Positions 1 to 5,364 of a stretch of 5,364 bases of DNA are shown piece after piece; position 1 is the stretch's first letter; each line of letters opens with the position of its first letter. The stretch comes from Prevotellaceae bacterium UBA1716 (GTDB lineage Bacteria > Bacteroidota > Bacteroidia > Bacteroidales > Bacteroidaceae), in NCBI GenBank assembly GCA_002317225.1, contig DCIW01000016.1, forward strand, positions 1 through 5,364. The letters run 5' to 3'. A model generated the notes under the pieces. The model was not told where the DNA came from and made no database searches. It was given only the letters and a program-made list of their open reading frames with translations. The translations under genes were made by a program, and so were the position numbers.

Positions 1-851
1 GTGCACTTATTGGTACTAACACAGCGCTTGCTATCATTCCATGTGGTTCGGGAAATGGATTGGCAAGACATCTACATATACCTTTGGACACTGTTGGTGC
101 TATCAAAGTCATCAACGAAGGTCTCATCAAGTCTATGGATTATGGGAAGATCAATGATTATCCTTTCTTCTGTACGTGTGGTGTGGGATTCGATGCTTTT
201 ATCTCAATGAAATTTGCGGAAGCAGGTAAACGTGGACCGATTACCTATGCAGAAAACGTGCTTAAGAACGGGTTGAAATACAATCCTGAACAATACGAAA
301 TTGATATTGAGGGAGATGAACTCGGAGGCGCTACAGAGCATAAGTCATACAAGGCTTTCTTGATTTCGTGTGCCAATGCTTCTCAATATGGAAATAACGC
401 ATACATTGCACCTCAAGCATCGGTTCGTGATGGTCTTTTGGATGTTACAATTCTCAAGCCTTTCAATGCCCTTGAAGCTCCGCAGGTTGCCATACAAATG
501 TTTAACGGAAACATTGATAAGAACAGCCTAATCCGTACTTTCCGTTGCAAAAGAGTGAAAATCAAACGAAGTAGTGAGGGAGCGGTGCATTATGATGGCG
601 ACCCTATCACTCTTGGCAAGGATATTGATGTGAGCATAGTCCCTGAAGGTCTCCTTTGTGTATCAGCCGAAACGGAAGGCAAGAAGGAGGTTGTGGAAAG
701 CATTCATGGTTATTTTGAGGAACACTTCCGCAATATGTACTACAAGTCGGAGAATATCTTGCAGGCTAATATTCAAAAGGCACAGCAAATTGCCCAAGTT
801 GGACAAGATGCTATCCAAAAAATAGCAAGGGGCATTAAGAGGAACGATTGA
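1..851 (+). CDS. Diacylglycerol kinase-family lipid kinase (YegS/DgkB/LCB5-like), 5'-truncated by window edge
   Basis: The reading frame is already open at the left edge; the first whole codon is at position 3, giving 282 visible residues and a TGA stop. The family phosphorylates lipids such as diacylglycerol with ATP at the cytoplasmic face of the membrane. Visible motifs: IPCGSGNGLARHL near residues 11-23 (glycine-rich nucleotide-binding segment of the DAGK catalytic domain), CGVGFDAF, the NASQYGNNAYIAP and DGLLDV block of the second domain, and YDGDP, equivalent to the family's DGE motif. The GGDGT motif and roughly the first 60 residues should lie upstream. An apparent TTG start at 60 is not real, because conserved catalytic sequence continues upstream of it. 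After PEGLLCV there is a helical tail of about 60 residues, rich in Gln, Lys and Glu, beyond the usual core. The gene converges on the minus-strand Spy-like gene. The family call is secure; the exact lipid substrate cannot be told. Confidence 0.93.
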   Translation, partial: ALIGTNTALAIIPCGSGNGLARHLHIPLDTVGAIKVINEGLIKSMDYGKINDYPFFCTCGVGFDAFISMKFAEAGKRGPITYAENVLKNGLKYNPEQYEIDIEGDELGGATEHKSYKAFLISCANASQYGNNAYIAPQASVRDGLLDVTILKPFNALEAPQVAIQMFNGNIDKNSLIRTFRCKRVKIKRSSEGAVHYDGDPITLGKDIDVSIVPEGLLCVSAETEGKKEVVESIHGYFEEHFRNMYYKSENILQANIQKAQQIAQVGQDAIQKIARGIKRND

Positions 852-869
852 TGCCAACCTTCAAAAACA

Positions 870-909
870 AAGAGAGGACCTCTGCTTAATCGCATTGAGG
901 TCCTCTCTT
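870..909. terminator. Bidirectional hairpin terminator between convergent genes
   Basis: Perfect inverted repeat: AGAGAGGACCTC at 871-882 pairs with GAGGTCCTCTCT at 897-908, and 870/909 adds a 13th pair. The loop is 14 nt (883-896). On the minus strand the stem is followed by a T-rich run (TTGTTTTTG); on the plus strand it is followed by TATTGTTGT. It begins 18 bp after the lipid kinase stop and overlaps the end of the minus-strand Spy-like gene, whose stop codon (888-886) sits in the loop. Intrinsic termination in both directions is inferred; the minus-strand direction has the better T tract. Confidence 0.75.
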
Positions 910-1392
910 ATTGTTGTCTCTTTGATGGTTTCTTCCGTTACCATAGTTCTGTGGAGCAAACATTCGAAGAGCTTCCATCTTATAACGCTCGAGTGCCATT
1001 CGGACTCTGAAGATTTTCTTCCAACTTAAAACGTTTGGGAATTTCTTAGTGTAGTAAGTCTGCTCAATCTTCTTGTATTGTAACTCCATGTTGGTCATGT
1101 TGCTTACAATAATCTTGTAGTCTTCTTCGGACAAATCTTTTCCCGGATTCTGCAACTTACGTTGTTTTGCACCTATTTTTCTTTGTTCCGCCTCCATCTC
1201 CTTTAATAGAGGGAAGAATTTGGCTGACTCTTCAGGTGTGAGTTCTGCTTGTTTGGCAATGAATTCCTCGCGTCTCTTTTCGAATTCTTCTGGTGAAAAC
1301 TCCCTACGACCCATCCTACCATCTCGTGGCATTTGTGCTGCCATTGAGAGAGTAAACATCAATGCTGTCAATATGCAAAGGATCTTTTTCAT
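886..1392 (-). CDS. Secreted Spy/CpxP-like (LTXXQ-type) helical protein downstream of an ECF sigma operon
   Basis: 168 residues with an ATG start (MKKILCILTALM). Residues 1-19 form a clear signal peptide (Lys-Lys, hydrophobic core, SMAAQ cleavage region), so the product should be periplasmic. The mature part is almost wholly helical and highly charged. It contains LTPEESAKFFPLLKEME (about 51-67), which resembles the LTxxQ helical hairpin of Spy/CpxP/ZraP-type chaperones and metal sensors. A second helical block (FPNVLSWKKIFRVRMALERY, about 118-137) follows, then a low-complexity Asn/Arg/Gln tail. It starts 34 bp after the stop of the putative anti-sigma gene and is probably co-transcribed with it. 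In proteobacteria such proteins buffer misfolded protein or metal and modulate envelope-stress regulators; that role here is inferred from fold and neighbourhood. No His/Cys metal-binding cluster is visible, and the only mature Cys is the penultimate residue. It could simply be a Bacteroidetes protein of unknown function. Confidence 0.8.
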   Translation of the reverse strand: MKKILCILTALMFTLSMAAQMPRDGRMGRREFSPEEFEKRREEFIAKQAELTPEESAKFFPLLKEMEAEQRKIGAKQRKLQNPGKDLSEEDYKIIVSNMTNMELQYKKIEQTYYTKKFPNVLSWKKIFRVRMALERYKMEALRMFAPQNYGNGRNHQRDNNKRGPQCD

Positions 1393-1426
1393 TTTAGATA
1401 GTACTTCTGTTATGTTGTGGGTGTTT

Positions 1427-1789
1427 TTAATAAGAATCTCCTGAGAGGTAGCAATAAACGTCGTCAGTGTCGAGCATTGAATATTCCATCATGTCTTCTT
1501 GCATTTTTTCCTCGTAACTTGCAGTAAGTTCGGCAGATTCGTTGCTTGAACTGTTGTAAATCTTAGTTATAAAAGTAGTTCCCACAACAAGGACTACAAT
1601 GCATGCTGCAGCTGAAGACCACTTCCACCAAGAGTTCTTTCTGCCTTGATTGATGCTGATAACTTTTGTTTCTTCAGCAGGAATCTTAGACATAACCCTT
1701 TCGGTGAGAGTGTCGAAATAGTTTTCTGGAACCTTGAACACGTCCGTGTTCCTGAGTTCGTTAATGTCTATATTCTTCATATCTGTCAT
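1427..1789 (-). CDS. Single-pass membrane protein, putative anti-sigma factor of the adjacent ECF sigma
   Basis: 120 residues. The ATG at 1789 is chosen because AGGATATT lies just before it on the minus strand; an in-frame ATG at 1780 is the alternative. Layout: about 57 N-terminal residues that are probably cytoplasmic, carrying FKVPENYFDTLTERVMSKIP (18-37), a motif I recognise from small Bacteroidetes proteins encoded beside sigma factors. Next comes a basic/Trp stretch (RKNSWWKW), one transmembrane helix (about 58-76) and an acidic tail of about 44 residues ending in YSMLDTDDVYCYLSGDSY. There is no signal peptide and no HxxxCxxC zinc anti-sigma motif. Position directly after the sigma gene (113-bp gap) and N-in single-span topology suggest it holds the sigma factor at the inner membrane and passes on a periplasmic signal, perhaps with the Spy-like product of the next gene. 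That function is inference; existence as a real gene is secure. Confidence 0.78.
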   Translation of the reverse strand: MTDMKNIDINELRNTDVFKVPENYFDTLTERVMSKIPAEETKVISINQGRKNSWWKWSSAAACIVVLVVGTTFITKIYNSSSNESAELTASYEEKMQEDMMEYSMLDTDDVYCYLSGDSY

Positions 1790-1875
1790 AATATCCTGTA
1801 TGTTCTTTTGACTATATAGGTAAGTAAAGGTTTAAATGTATCAATAAAAAATGTTAATATTTTCAACAATTTATT

Positions 1876-1887
1876 CGTTAGTTAACG
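1876..1887. promoter_or_regulatory. Short dyad in the sigma/anti-sigma gap
   Basis: CGTTA-GT-TAACG is a perfect 5-bp inverted repeat in the AT-rich 113-bp gap (1790-1902) between the sigma factor stop and the membrane protein start. It is too short and lacks the T tract needed for a convincing terminator. It could be a regulator half-site pair or chance. Nothing else clear is seen in this gap apart from an AGGTTT at 1828-1833. Confidence 0.2.
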
Positions 1888-1902
1888 TTTGGGGGATAAA
1901 AA

Positions 1903-2448
1903 TCACTCTTTCGATCGGAAGAACTTAGTGATTTTCTCCACTGCGAGATGATAAGAGGCCTTCAAAGCGCCGATGCTTGTACCTGTCACTTCTGATATCT
2001 CTTCGTATTTCATCTCTTCGTAGTACTTCATCGTGAATACGGCCTTTTGCTTGGCAGGTAGGGAACTAATTGCCTCTTGTAAGAGTTTTTGTGTTTCATC
2101 TCCATCAAAGAATTCGTCGCTTTCAAGTTGGTTTGCTGCTCCTCCTTCTTCTGTGTCGATGGATATCGCCTCCTTTTTCTGTTTGAGGAAGGTGATGCTC
2201 TCGTTGTAAGCTATCTTGTAAAGCCATGTGGTGAGTTTTGAGTCACCTCTGAACGATTCTATGTTGTTCCATGCCTTGAGGAATGTGTTCTGCAAAACAT
2301 CATCAGCATCGTCATGGTCGACAACTATGTGGCGAATCTGCCAATATAGCGTTCGGCTATAGTGGTTGACCATCATCTCGAAAGCCTTCCTTCGCGTTGA
2401 TGGGTCTTTGAGTTTTACCAGTAGAGCTGATTCGTCGAATGCGTTCAT
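1903..2448 (-). CDS. ECF-type RNA polymerase sigma factor (sigma-70 family, RpoE-like)
   Basis: 181 residues from the ATG at 2448. A TTG 12 bp upstream would add only four residues and there is no other upstream start, so the ATG is preferred. Region 2 spans about residues 20-90, with the core-binding/-10 segment DDADDVLQNTFLKAWNNI (46-63) followed by FRGDSKLTTWLYKIAYNESI (66-85). An acidic linker (about 96-118) follows. Region 4 (about 119-175) has LPAKQKAVFTMKYYEEM and the helix-turn-helix YEEISEVTGTSIGALKASYHLA (148-169), which reads the -35 element. Region 3 is absent, as in ECF sigmas, and the length is normal. It directs RNA polymerase to a specific promoter set. It lies first in a co-directional run with a membrane protein and a secreted helical protein, suggesting envelope-stress control. 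A strong terminator upstream isolates it from the CTD-protein gene. The regulon and exact ECF group cannot be read from sequence alone. Confidence 0.95.
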   Translation of the reverse strand: MNAFDESALLVKLKDPSTRRKAFEMMVNHYSRTLYWQIRHIVVDHDDADDVLQNTFLKAWNNIESFRGDSKLTTWLYKIAYNESITFLKQKKEAISIDTEEGGAANQLESDEFFDGDETQKLLQEAISSLPAKQKAVFTMKYYEEMKYEEISEVTGTSIGALKASYHLAVEKITKFFRSKE

Positions 2449-2471
2449 TGGATTGTACAAGAATGCTTTTG

Positions 2472-2502
2472 TAGGTTTGACCAGATATTTAGTGATAGGT
2501 TT
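2472..2502. repeat. Direct repeat TAGGTTT x2 in the ECF sigma leader
   Basis: TAGGTTT occurs at 2472-2478 and 2496-2502 (AAACCTA on the minus strand), 24 bp start to start, inside the 66-bp stretch between the terminator and the sigma start codon. A related AGGTTT lies at 1828-1833 before the membrane protein gene. Copies two to three helical turns apart would suit a regulator site or an ECF -35-like element, but heptamers recur by chance in AT-rich DNA. Confidence 0.25.
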
Positions 2503-2514
2503 AGTCTCTTGAGC

Positions 2515-2552
2515 AAAAAAAGTGGTTTAGGCACATGGCCTTAACCACTTTT
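2515..2552 (-). terminator. Rho-independent terminator of the CTD-protein gene
   Basis: The arms are 2518-2532 and 2538-2552: ten pairs, one T-T mismatch (2528/2542), four further pairs, and a 5-nt loop (2533-2537). Seven A on the plus strand (2515-2521) give a U7 tract on the minus strand, overlapping and following the 3' arm. It starts 47 nt after the CTD-protein stop and ends about 66 bp before the sigma gene start, so it separates the two transcription units. Confidence 0.88.
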
Positions 2553-2599
2553 ATGTATGTTGCACGATTGATTTCCTTATTCTTTAAGTTTTTGCTTGT

Positions 2600-2920
2600 T
2601 TACTTAAGATAAATCTTACGAGTGTATTTGCCAATGCGAACGATGTAGCAACCTTTGTTTAGATTAGCTAAATCAATATTCTTGCTCGCACTGTCGATAC
2701 GCAAGGTATATACCTTTTCTCCTGTGATGCTGAATACTTCGAGAACCATACGGTCTGCATTCTTCACATGGAGTGTTGACTCAGAAACTGAAACCGAAAC
2801 TGCGCTCTGCTCTGTTTCGATAGGAGTTCTTTGATAGTCCTGTGCCATCATCTTCGCAGGCATGCAAGCGAGGATGGTGAAGAGGAATCCAAATGCAATA
2901 TTTAGTATAGTTTTAGTCAT
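2600..2920 (-). CDS. Small secreted protein: signal peptide plus a lone T9SS type A-like C-terminal domain
   Basis: 106 residues from the ATG at 2920. A TTG at 2941 in the same frame is rejected because it lies inside the -7 box of the likely promoter. Residues 1-27 form a signal peptide (hydrophobic ILNIAFGFLFTILACM, likely cleavage at MMA-QD). A short linker follows, then a beta-rich domain (about 43-106) with the hallmarks of Por/T9SS C-terminal sorting domains: LEVFSITGEKVYTLRI, the spacer IDLANLNKGCYIVRIG, and the basic end TRKIYLK. In this family the domain normally sits behind a large exported enzyme or adhesin and directs it through the type IX secretion system. Here no passenger is present. 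Alternatives are a small beta-sandwich protein of a DUF3244- or DUF6383-like family. It has its own promoter and terminator, so it is probably a single-gene unit. The gene is secure; its function is unknown. Confidence 0.82.
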   Translation of the reverse strand: MTKTILNIAFGFLFTILACMPAKMMAQDYQRTPIETEQSAVSVSVSESTLHVKNADRMVLEVFSITGEKVYTLRIDSASKNIDLANLNKGCYIVRIGKYTRKIYLK

Positions 2921-2938
2921 AAGCAAAATACTTTTGTG

Positions 2939-2969
2939 CAAATTTAGAAAGTTTTGTTGAAAAAAACAA
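2939..2969 (-). promoter_or_regulatory. Bacteroidetes-type promoter for the small CTD-protein gene
   Basis: On the minus strand TAAATTTG (2946-2939) matches the Bacteroides -7 consensus TAnnTTTG exactly. TTG (2969-2967, in CTTG) lies 20 nt upstream, the spacing expected for the -33 element. Transcription would begin near 2932-2936, giving a leader of about 12-16 nt before the ATG at 2920. The A/T-rich spacer with a T7 run fits. Confidence 0.62.
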
Positions 2970-3005
2970 GAGTTTCGTGTAATTTTTTCGCTCTTTCTTC
3001 GTTAA

Positions 3006-3025
3006 TTGTGCATTTTGTTGCACAA
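3006..3025. promoter_or_regulatory. Inverted repeat TTGTGCA-N6-TGCACAA, possible operator
   Basis: Perfect 7-bp arms with a 6-bp spacer in the 139-bp gap between RNase Z (stop at 3060) and the small CTD-protein gene, about 37 bp upstream of that gene's -33 element. It could be a transcription-factor site. As a hairpin it lacks a following T tract on the minus strand (TTAACG), so it is a poor terminator for rnz. The arm-to-arm spacing differs from the Crp consensus TGTGA-N6-TCACA. Confidence 0.35.
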
Positions 3026-3059
3026 AAACGTATATTTAATCAATGGATAGTTGCCTTTT

Positions 3060-3974
3060 TTAGATATTTATGCACAAACCTTCATTTGCAAGTGTTGTGT
3101 TGGGAAAAATCGCCTTTGCCTCGTTCAAAACCATATTTTCATCCTTATATCTTGATGAGAGATGACCAATGAGAAGACGTTTTACGCCTGCCAGTTTTGC
3201 CATTTCGGCTGCTTGTTCTGCTGTGGAGTGGAAGGTCTTATCTGCTGTCATCTTGTGCTCATTTGCGAATGTGGCCTCATGATAAAGCAGGTTGACACCC
3301 CTAAGTTGCTCAGCATTATCTGGCTTGAACATTGTATCCGAGCAATAAGCATACGAACGTATAGGGTCGGCTGGGGTAGTGAGCAGATGGTTTGGGATGA
3401 TTTCGCCATCAGGAGAAGTCCAATCCATTCCGAGTTTAATGTTGTTTATCTGCGAAATAGGAATCTTGAAAGCATCGATAGCGTCGCGTTTGATATGGCG
3501 CATCAATTGCTTTTCCCTGAACAAGAATCCGCAGCACTTAATCTTATGTTTGAGTGGGATTGTCTCGACTGTTACCGAACGATCTTCGTAGATAACGACT
3601 CTCTGCTTCACATCAACCTCGTTGATTTCCACATTGAATTCCATACCGTTGCAGAAATAGTCGAGTTGTGGCTGCAGCACAGCCTTTGTGTCAACAGGAC
3701 CATAGATGTGCAATGTGGCAGTTCTACCAAGCAGAGCGAGTGAAGATATAAGTCCGATAAGCCCGAAACAATGGTCACCATGCAGATGAGAGATGAAAAT
3801 ATGGTTTATGTGAAGGAATTTGAGGCGACTCTTGCGTAACTGCATCTGAGCACCTTCGGCACAATCAATCATAAACAGTTTTTCACGCACGTTCAAGACC
3901 TGCATGGAACAAAAATGATGCGGAGTCGGCAAAGCCGCTCCGCATCCAAGAATATGTAATTCGAATTTTTCCAA
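3060..3974 (-). CDS. rnz: Ribonuclease Z (tRNase Z, tRNA 3'-end endonuclease)
   Basis: 304 residues, full length for a bacterial RNase Z. It is a metallo-beta-lactamase-fold zinc endonuclease that trims the 3' trailer from tRNA precursors so CCA can be added. Visible: N-terminal HILGCGAALPT (7-17), the metal-binding motif SHLHGDH (H63, H65, D67, H68), further ligands H143 (PLKHK), D213 (YCSDT) and H271 (IGHLSSRY), plus HEATF (232-236) and H249 in FHSTAEQA. All expected zinc ligands are present, so it should be active. The region around 155-190 covers part of the substrate-recognition segment. The start must be the TTG at 3974: an in-frame TGA lies 24 bp upstream with no ATG between, and the first internal ATG (residue 24) would remove the conserved first strand. 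No Shine-Dalgarno is visible. It follows rpsA after 94 bp and could be read from the same transcript. Confidence 0.95.
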   Translation of the reverse strand: MEKFELHILGCGAALPTPHHFCSMQVLNVREKLFMIDCAEGAQMQLRKSRLKFLHINHIFISHLHGDHCFGLIGLISSLALLGRTATLHIYGPVDTKAVLQPQLDYFCNGMEFNVEINEVDVKQRVVIYEDRSVTVETIPLKHKIKCCGFLFREKQLMRHIKRDAIDAFKIPISQINNIKLGMDWTSPDGEIIPNHLLTTPADPIRSYAYCSDTMFKPDNAEQLRGVNLLYHEATFANEHKMTADKTFHSTAEQAAEMAKLAGVKRLLIGHLSSRYKDENMVLNEAKAIFPNTTLANEGLCINI

Positions 3975-4034
3975 AATTACGTCAATTACATTACTTCACC
4001 ATGCTAAATGCCCCAAAGAATCCATAGGACCTAA

Positions 4035-4068
4035 ATTGTACATTGTACATGGTAAATGGTACATGTAT
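4035..4068. repeat. Degenerate 7-bp tandem repeat between rpsA and rnz
   Basis: Successive heptamers ATTGTAC, ATTGTAC, ATGGTAA, ATGGTAC and a partial ATGTAT run from 4035 to 4068, consensus ATKGTAM. They lie directly after the rpsA stop on its transcribed side. Similar A/T-rich GTAMAT-type intergenic repeats are something I associate with Bacteroidales genomes, from memory only. No T-tract hairpin terminator for rpsA is visible here, although small palindromes (TACATGTA at 4060-4067) occur. Confidence 0.6.
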
Positions 4069-5364
4069 TTACTTCTCCATTGAAGCCTTAAGAGCTGCGA
4101 GAGCGTCGAGGTCACCGAGAGTAGTAGAAGCTGCTACGTTCTTGATAACTGGAGCCTGCTCCTTAGCTGGACGAGCTGCCTTCTTAGCTGCGATTTCAGC
4201 CTTCTTTGCTGCCTTAGCTTCTTCACGCTGAACATCTTCGAAAATGCGTGAGTGAGAAAGGATGATGCGCTTAGCGTCCTTGTTGAACTCGATTACCTTG
4301 AAATCGAGAGTTTCACCAAGCTGAGCCTGTGAACCATCTTCCTTAACGAGGTGCTTTGGAGTAGCGAAGCCTTCAACACCCTGCTCAAGAGCGATTACAG
4401 CACCCTTGTCAAGAACTTCGATGATCTTACCCTGGTGAACTGAACCTGGAGTGAAGATGCCTTCGAAGTTATCCCATGGGTTATCCTCAAGCTGCTTGTG
4501 ACCGAGAGAGAGACGACGGTTTTCCTTGTCGATGTCGAGAACCTGAACCTCGATTGGCTCACCAATCTTAGTGAATTCAGATGGGTGCTTAACCTTCTTA
4601 GTCCAAGAGAGGTCAGAGATGTGGATAAGACCATCAACACCTTCTTCAACTTCTACGAATACACCGAAGTTAGTGAAGTTGCGAACCTTAGCAGTGTGCT
4701 GTGAACCAACTGGGTACTTGTTTTCGATGTTCTCCCATGGATCTTCCTTAAGCTGCTTGATACCGAGAGACATCTTGCGCTCTTCGCGGTCGAGAGTGAT
4801 GATAACTGCATCAACTTCGTCACCAACCTTGAGGAAATCCTGTGCTGAGTGGAGGTGTGCGCTCCATGACATTTCTGAAACGTGGATAAGACCTTCAACA
4901 CCTGGAGCGATTTCGATGAATGCACCGTAGTCTGCCATAACGACAACCTTACCGTGTACCTTGTCACCAACCTTAAGCTCTGAATCGAGAGCATCCCATG
5001 GGTGTGGAGTGAGCTGCTTGAGACCGAGAGCAATACGCTTCTTCTCATCATCGAAGTCGAGGATAACAACGTTGAGCTTCTGGTCGAGAGCAACAACTTC
5101 CTTAGGATCGCTTACGCGGCCCCAAGAGAGGTCTGTAATGTGGATGAGACCATCAACACCACCGAGGTCGATGAATACACCGTATGATGTGATGTTCTTA
5201 ACTGTACCTTCGAGGATCTGACCCTTTTCGAGCTTAGAGATGATTTCCTTCTTCTGAGCTTCGAGTTCAGCCTCAATGAGTGCCTTGTGGCTAACAACTA
5301 CGTTGCGGAACTCCTGGTTGATCTTAACGATCTTGAATTCCATAGTCTTGCCAACAAATGTATC
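4069..5364 (-). CDS. rpsA: 30S ribosomal protein S1, N-terminal part outside window
   Basis: 431 residues are visible. The frame is open to the right edge (DTFVGKT before an internal Met at 5343), so that Met is not the start and the N-terminal domains lie beyond the window. S1 binds mRNA on the 30S subunit and helps initiation, which matters in Bacteroidetes, where Shine-Dalgarno use is weak. Four S1 (OB-fold) repeats are visible, at about 46-118, 130-205, 217-292 and 304-373 counted from the window edge. The first three have the typical YGVFIDL...GLIHITDLSW pattern and are joined by PW linkers (PHPWDAL, EDPWENI, DNPWDNF). The fourth is divergent (GFATPKHL replaces the GLIHxSDLSW motif). A Lys/Ala-rich tail (about 380-431) ends in LGDLDALAALKASMEK. 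Strong codon bias and internal duplication create long false frames on both strands. rnz follows 94 bp downstream. Confidence 0.97.
   Translation of the reverse strand, partial: DTFVGKTMEFKIVKINQEFRNVVVSHKALIEAELEAQKKEIISKLEKGQILEGTVKNITSYGVFIDLGGVDGLIHITDLSWGRVSDPKEVVALDQKLNVVILDFDDEKKRIALGLKQLTPHPWDALDSELKVGDKVHGKVVVMADYGAFIEIAPGVEGLIHVSEMSWSAHLHSAQDFLKVGDEVDAVIITLDREERKMSLGIKQLKEDPWENIENKYPVGSQHTAKVRNFTNFGVFVEVEEGVDGLIHISDLSWTKKVKHPSEFTKIGEPIEVQVLDIDKENRRLSLGHKQLEDNPWDNFEGIFTPGSVHQGKIIEVLDKGAVIALEQGVEGFATPKHLVKEDGSQAQLGETLDFKVIEFNKDAKRIILSHSRIFEDVQREEAKAAKKAEIAAKKAARPAKEQAPVIKNVAASTTLGDLDALAALKASMEK

Noticed and set aside
60..62. TTG as start of the lipid kinase
   Set aside because: The conserved IPCGSGNG segment continues upstream in frame to the window edge, so the gene is truncated by the window rather than starting here.
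886..2448. Starch-utilisation (SusCD) type ECF/FecR system
   Set aside because: The membrane protein lacks FecR-like length and domains, and no TonB-dependent receptor is present in the window.
2458..2460. TTG start for the ECF sigma factor
   Set aside because: It adds only four residues and has no ribosome-binding site; the ATG at 2448 is the simpler start.
3006..3025. Crp-type site
   Set aside because: The TGTG and CACA half-sites are ten bases apart rather than the eight in the Crp consensus.
3162..3743. Plus-strand open frame of 193 residues, cysteine-rich
   Set aside because: It lies entirely antisense to rnz, which has all catalytic motifs; the composition is that of a reverse-strand shadow.
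3972..3979. TAATTTTG on the minus strand, a perfect TAnnTTTG match
   Set aside because: It overlaps the rnz start codon, so transcription would begin inside the gene, and no TTTG lies about 20 nt upstream; probably chance.
4395..5297. Several long open frames on both strands inside rpsA
   Set aside because: They come from strong codon bias and the internal S1 repeats; the Ser/Leu/Arg-rich translations show no recognisable domain.

Overview
The window looks like Bacteroidales chromosome, most likely Prevotella or a close relative. The S1 and RNase Z proteins read like Bacteroidales orthologues. Start sites lack strong Shine-Dalgarno sequences, one intergenic promoter matches the Bacteroidetes form (TTG, then TAnnTTTG), and a secreted protein carries a type IX secretion (T9SS)-like C-terminal fold. 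I see no mobile element, CRISPR array, tRNA or rRNA, and no stretch over 300 bases lacks a gene. The genus assignment is inference.

Layout: one gene lies on the plus strand, the 3' part of a diacylglycerol-kinase-family lipid kinase (1-851). All others lie on the minus strand and, read in transcription order from the right edge, are: ribosomal protein S1 (5364-4069, 5' end outside the window); RNase Z with a TTG start (3974-3060); a small secreted protein that is essentially a signal peptide plus a T9SS-type C-terminal domain (2920-2600); an ECF sigma factor (2448-1903); a single-pass membrane protein that is probably its anti-sigma factor (1789-1427); and a secreted helical protein of Spy/CpxP-like character (1392-886). 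The lipid kinase and the Spy-like gene converge on a 13-bp perfect hairpin (870-909) that probably terminates both. Its stem encodes the last residues of the Spy-like protein and its loop holds that gene's stop codon.

Transcription units: the small secreted protein seems to be its own unit, with a promoter at 2939-2969 and a strong intrinsic terminator at 2515-2552. That terminator separates S1/RNase Z/CTD protein from the sigma-factor cluster. The sigma, membrane and Spy-like genes run co-directionally with gaps of 113 and 34 bp and form a plausible envelope-stress cassette: cytoplasmic sigma factor, inner-membrane regulator, periplasmic sensor or chaperone. No primary-sigma -7 box is visible upstream of the sigma gene, which fits auto-control by the ECF factor but does not prove it.

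Most of the window is housekeeping. The parts worth a second look are the ECF cassette, whose regulator lacks the classical zinc anti-sigma motif, and the passengerless CTD protein. Nothing here proves a wholly new system.
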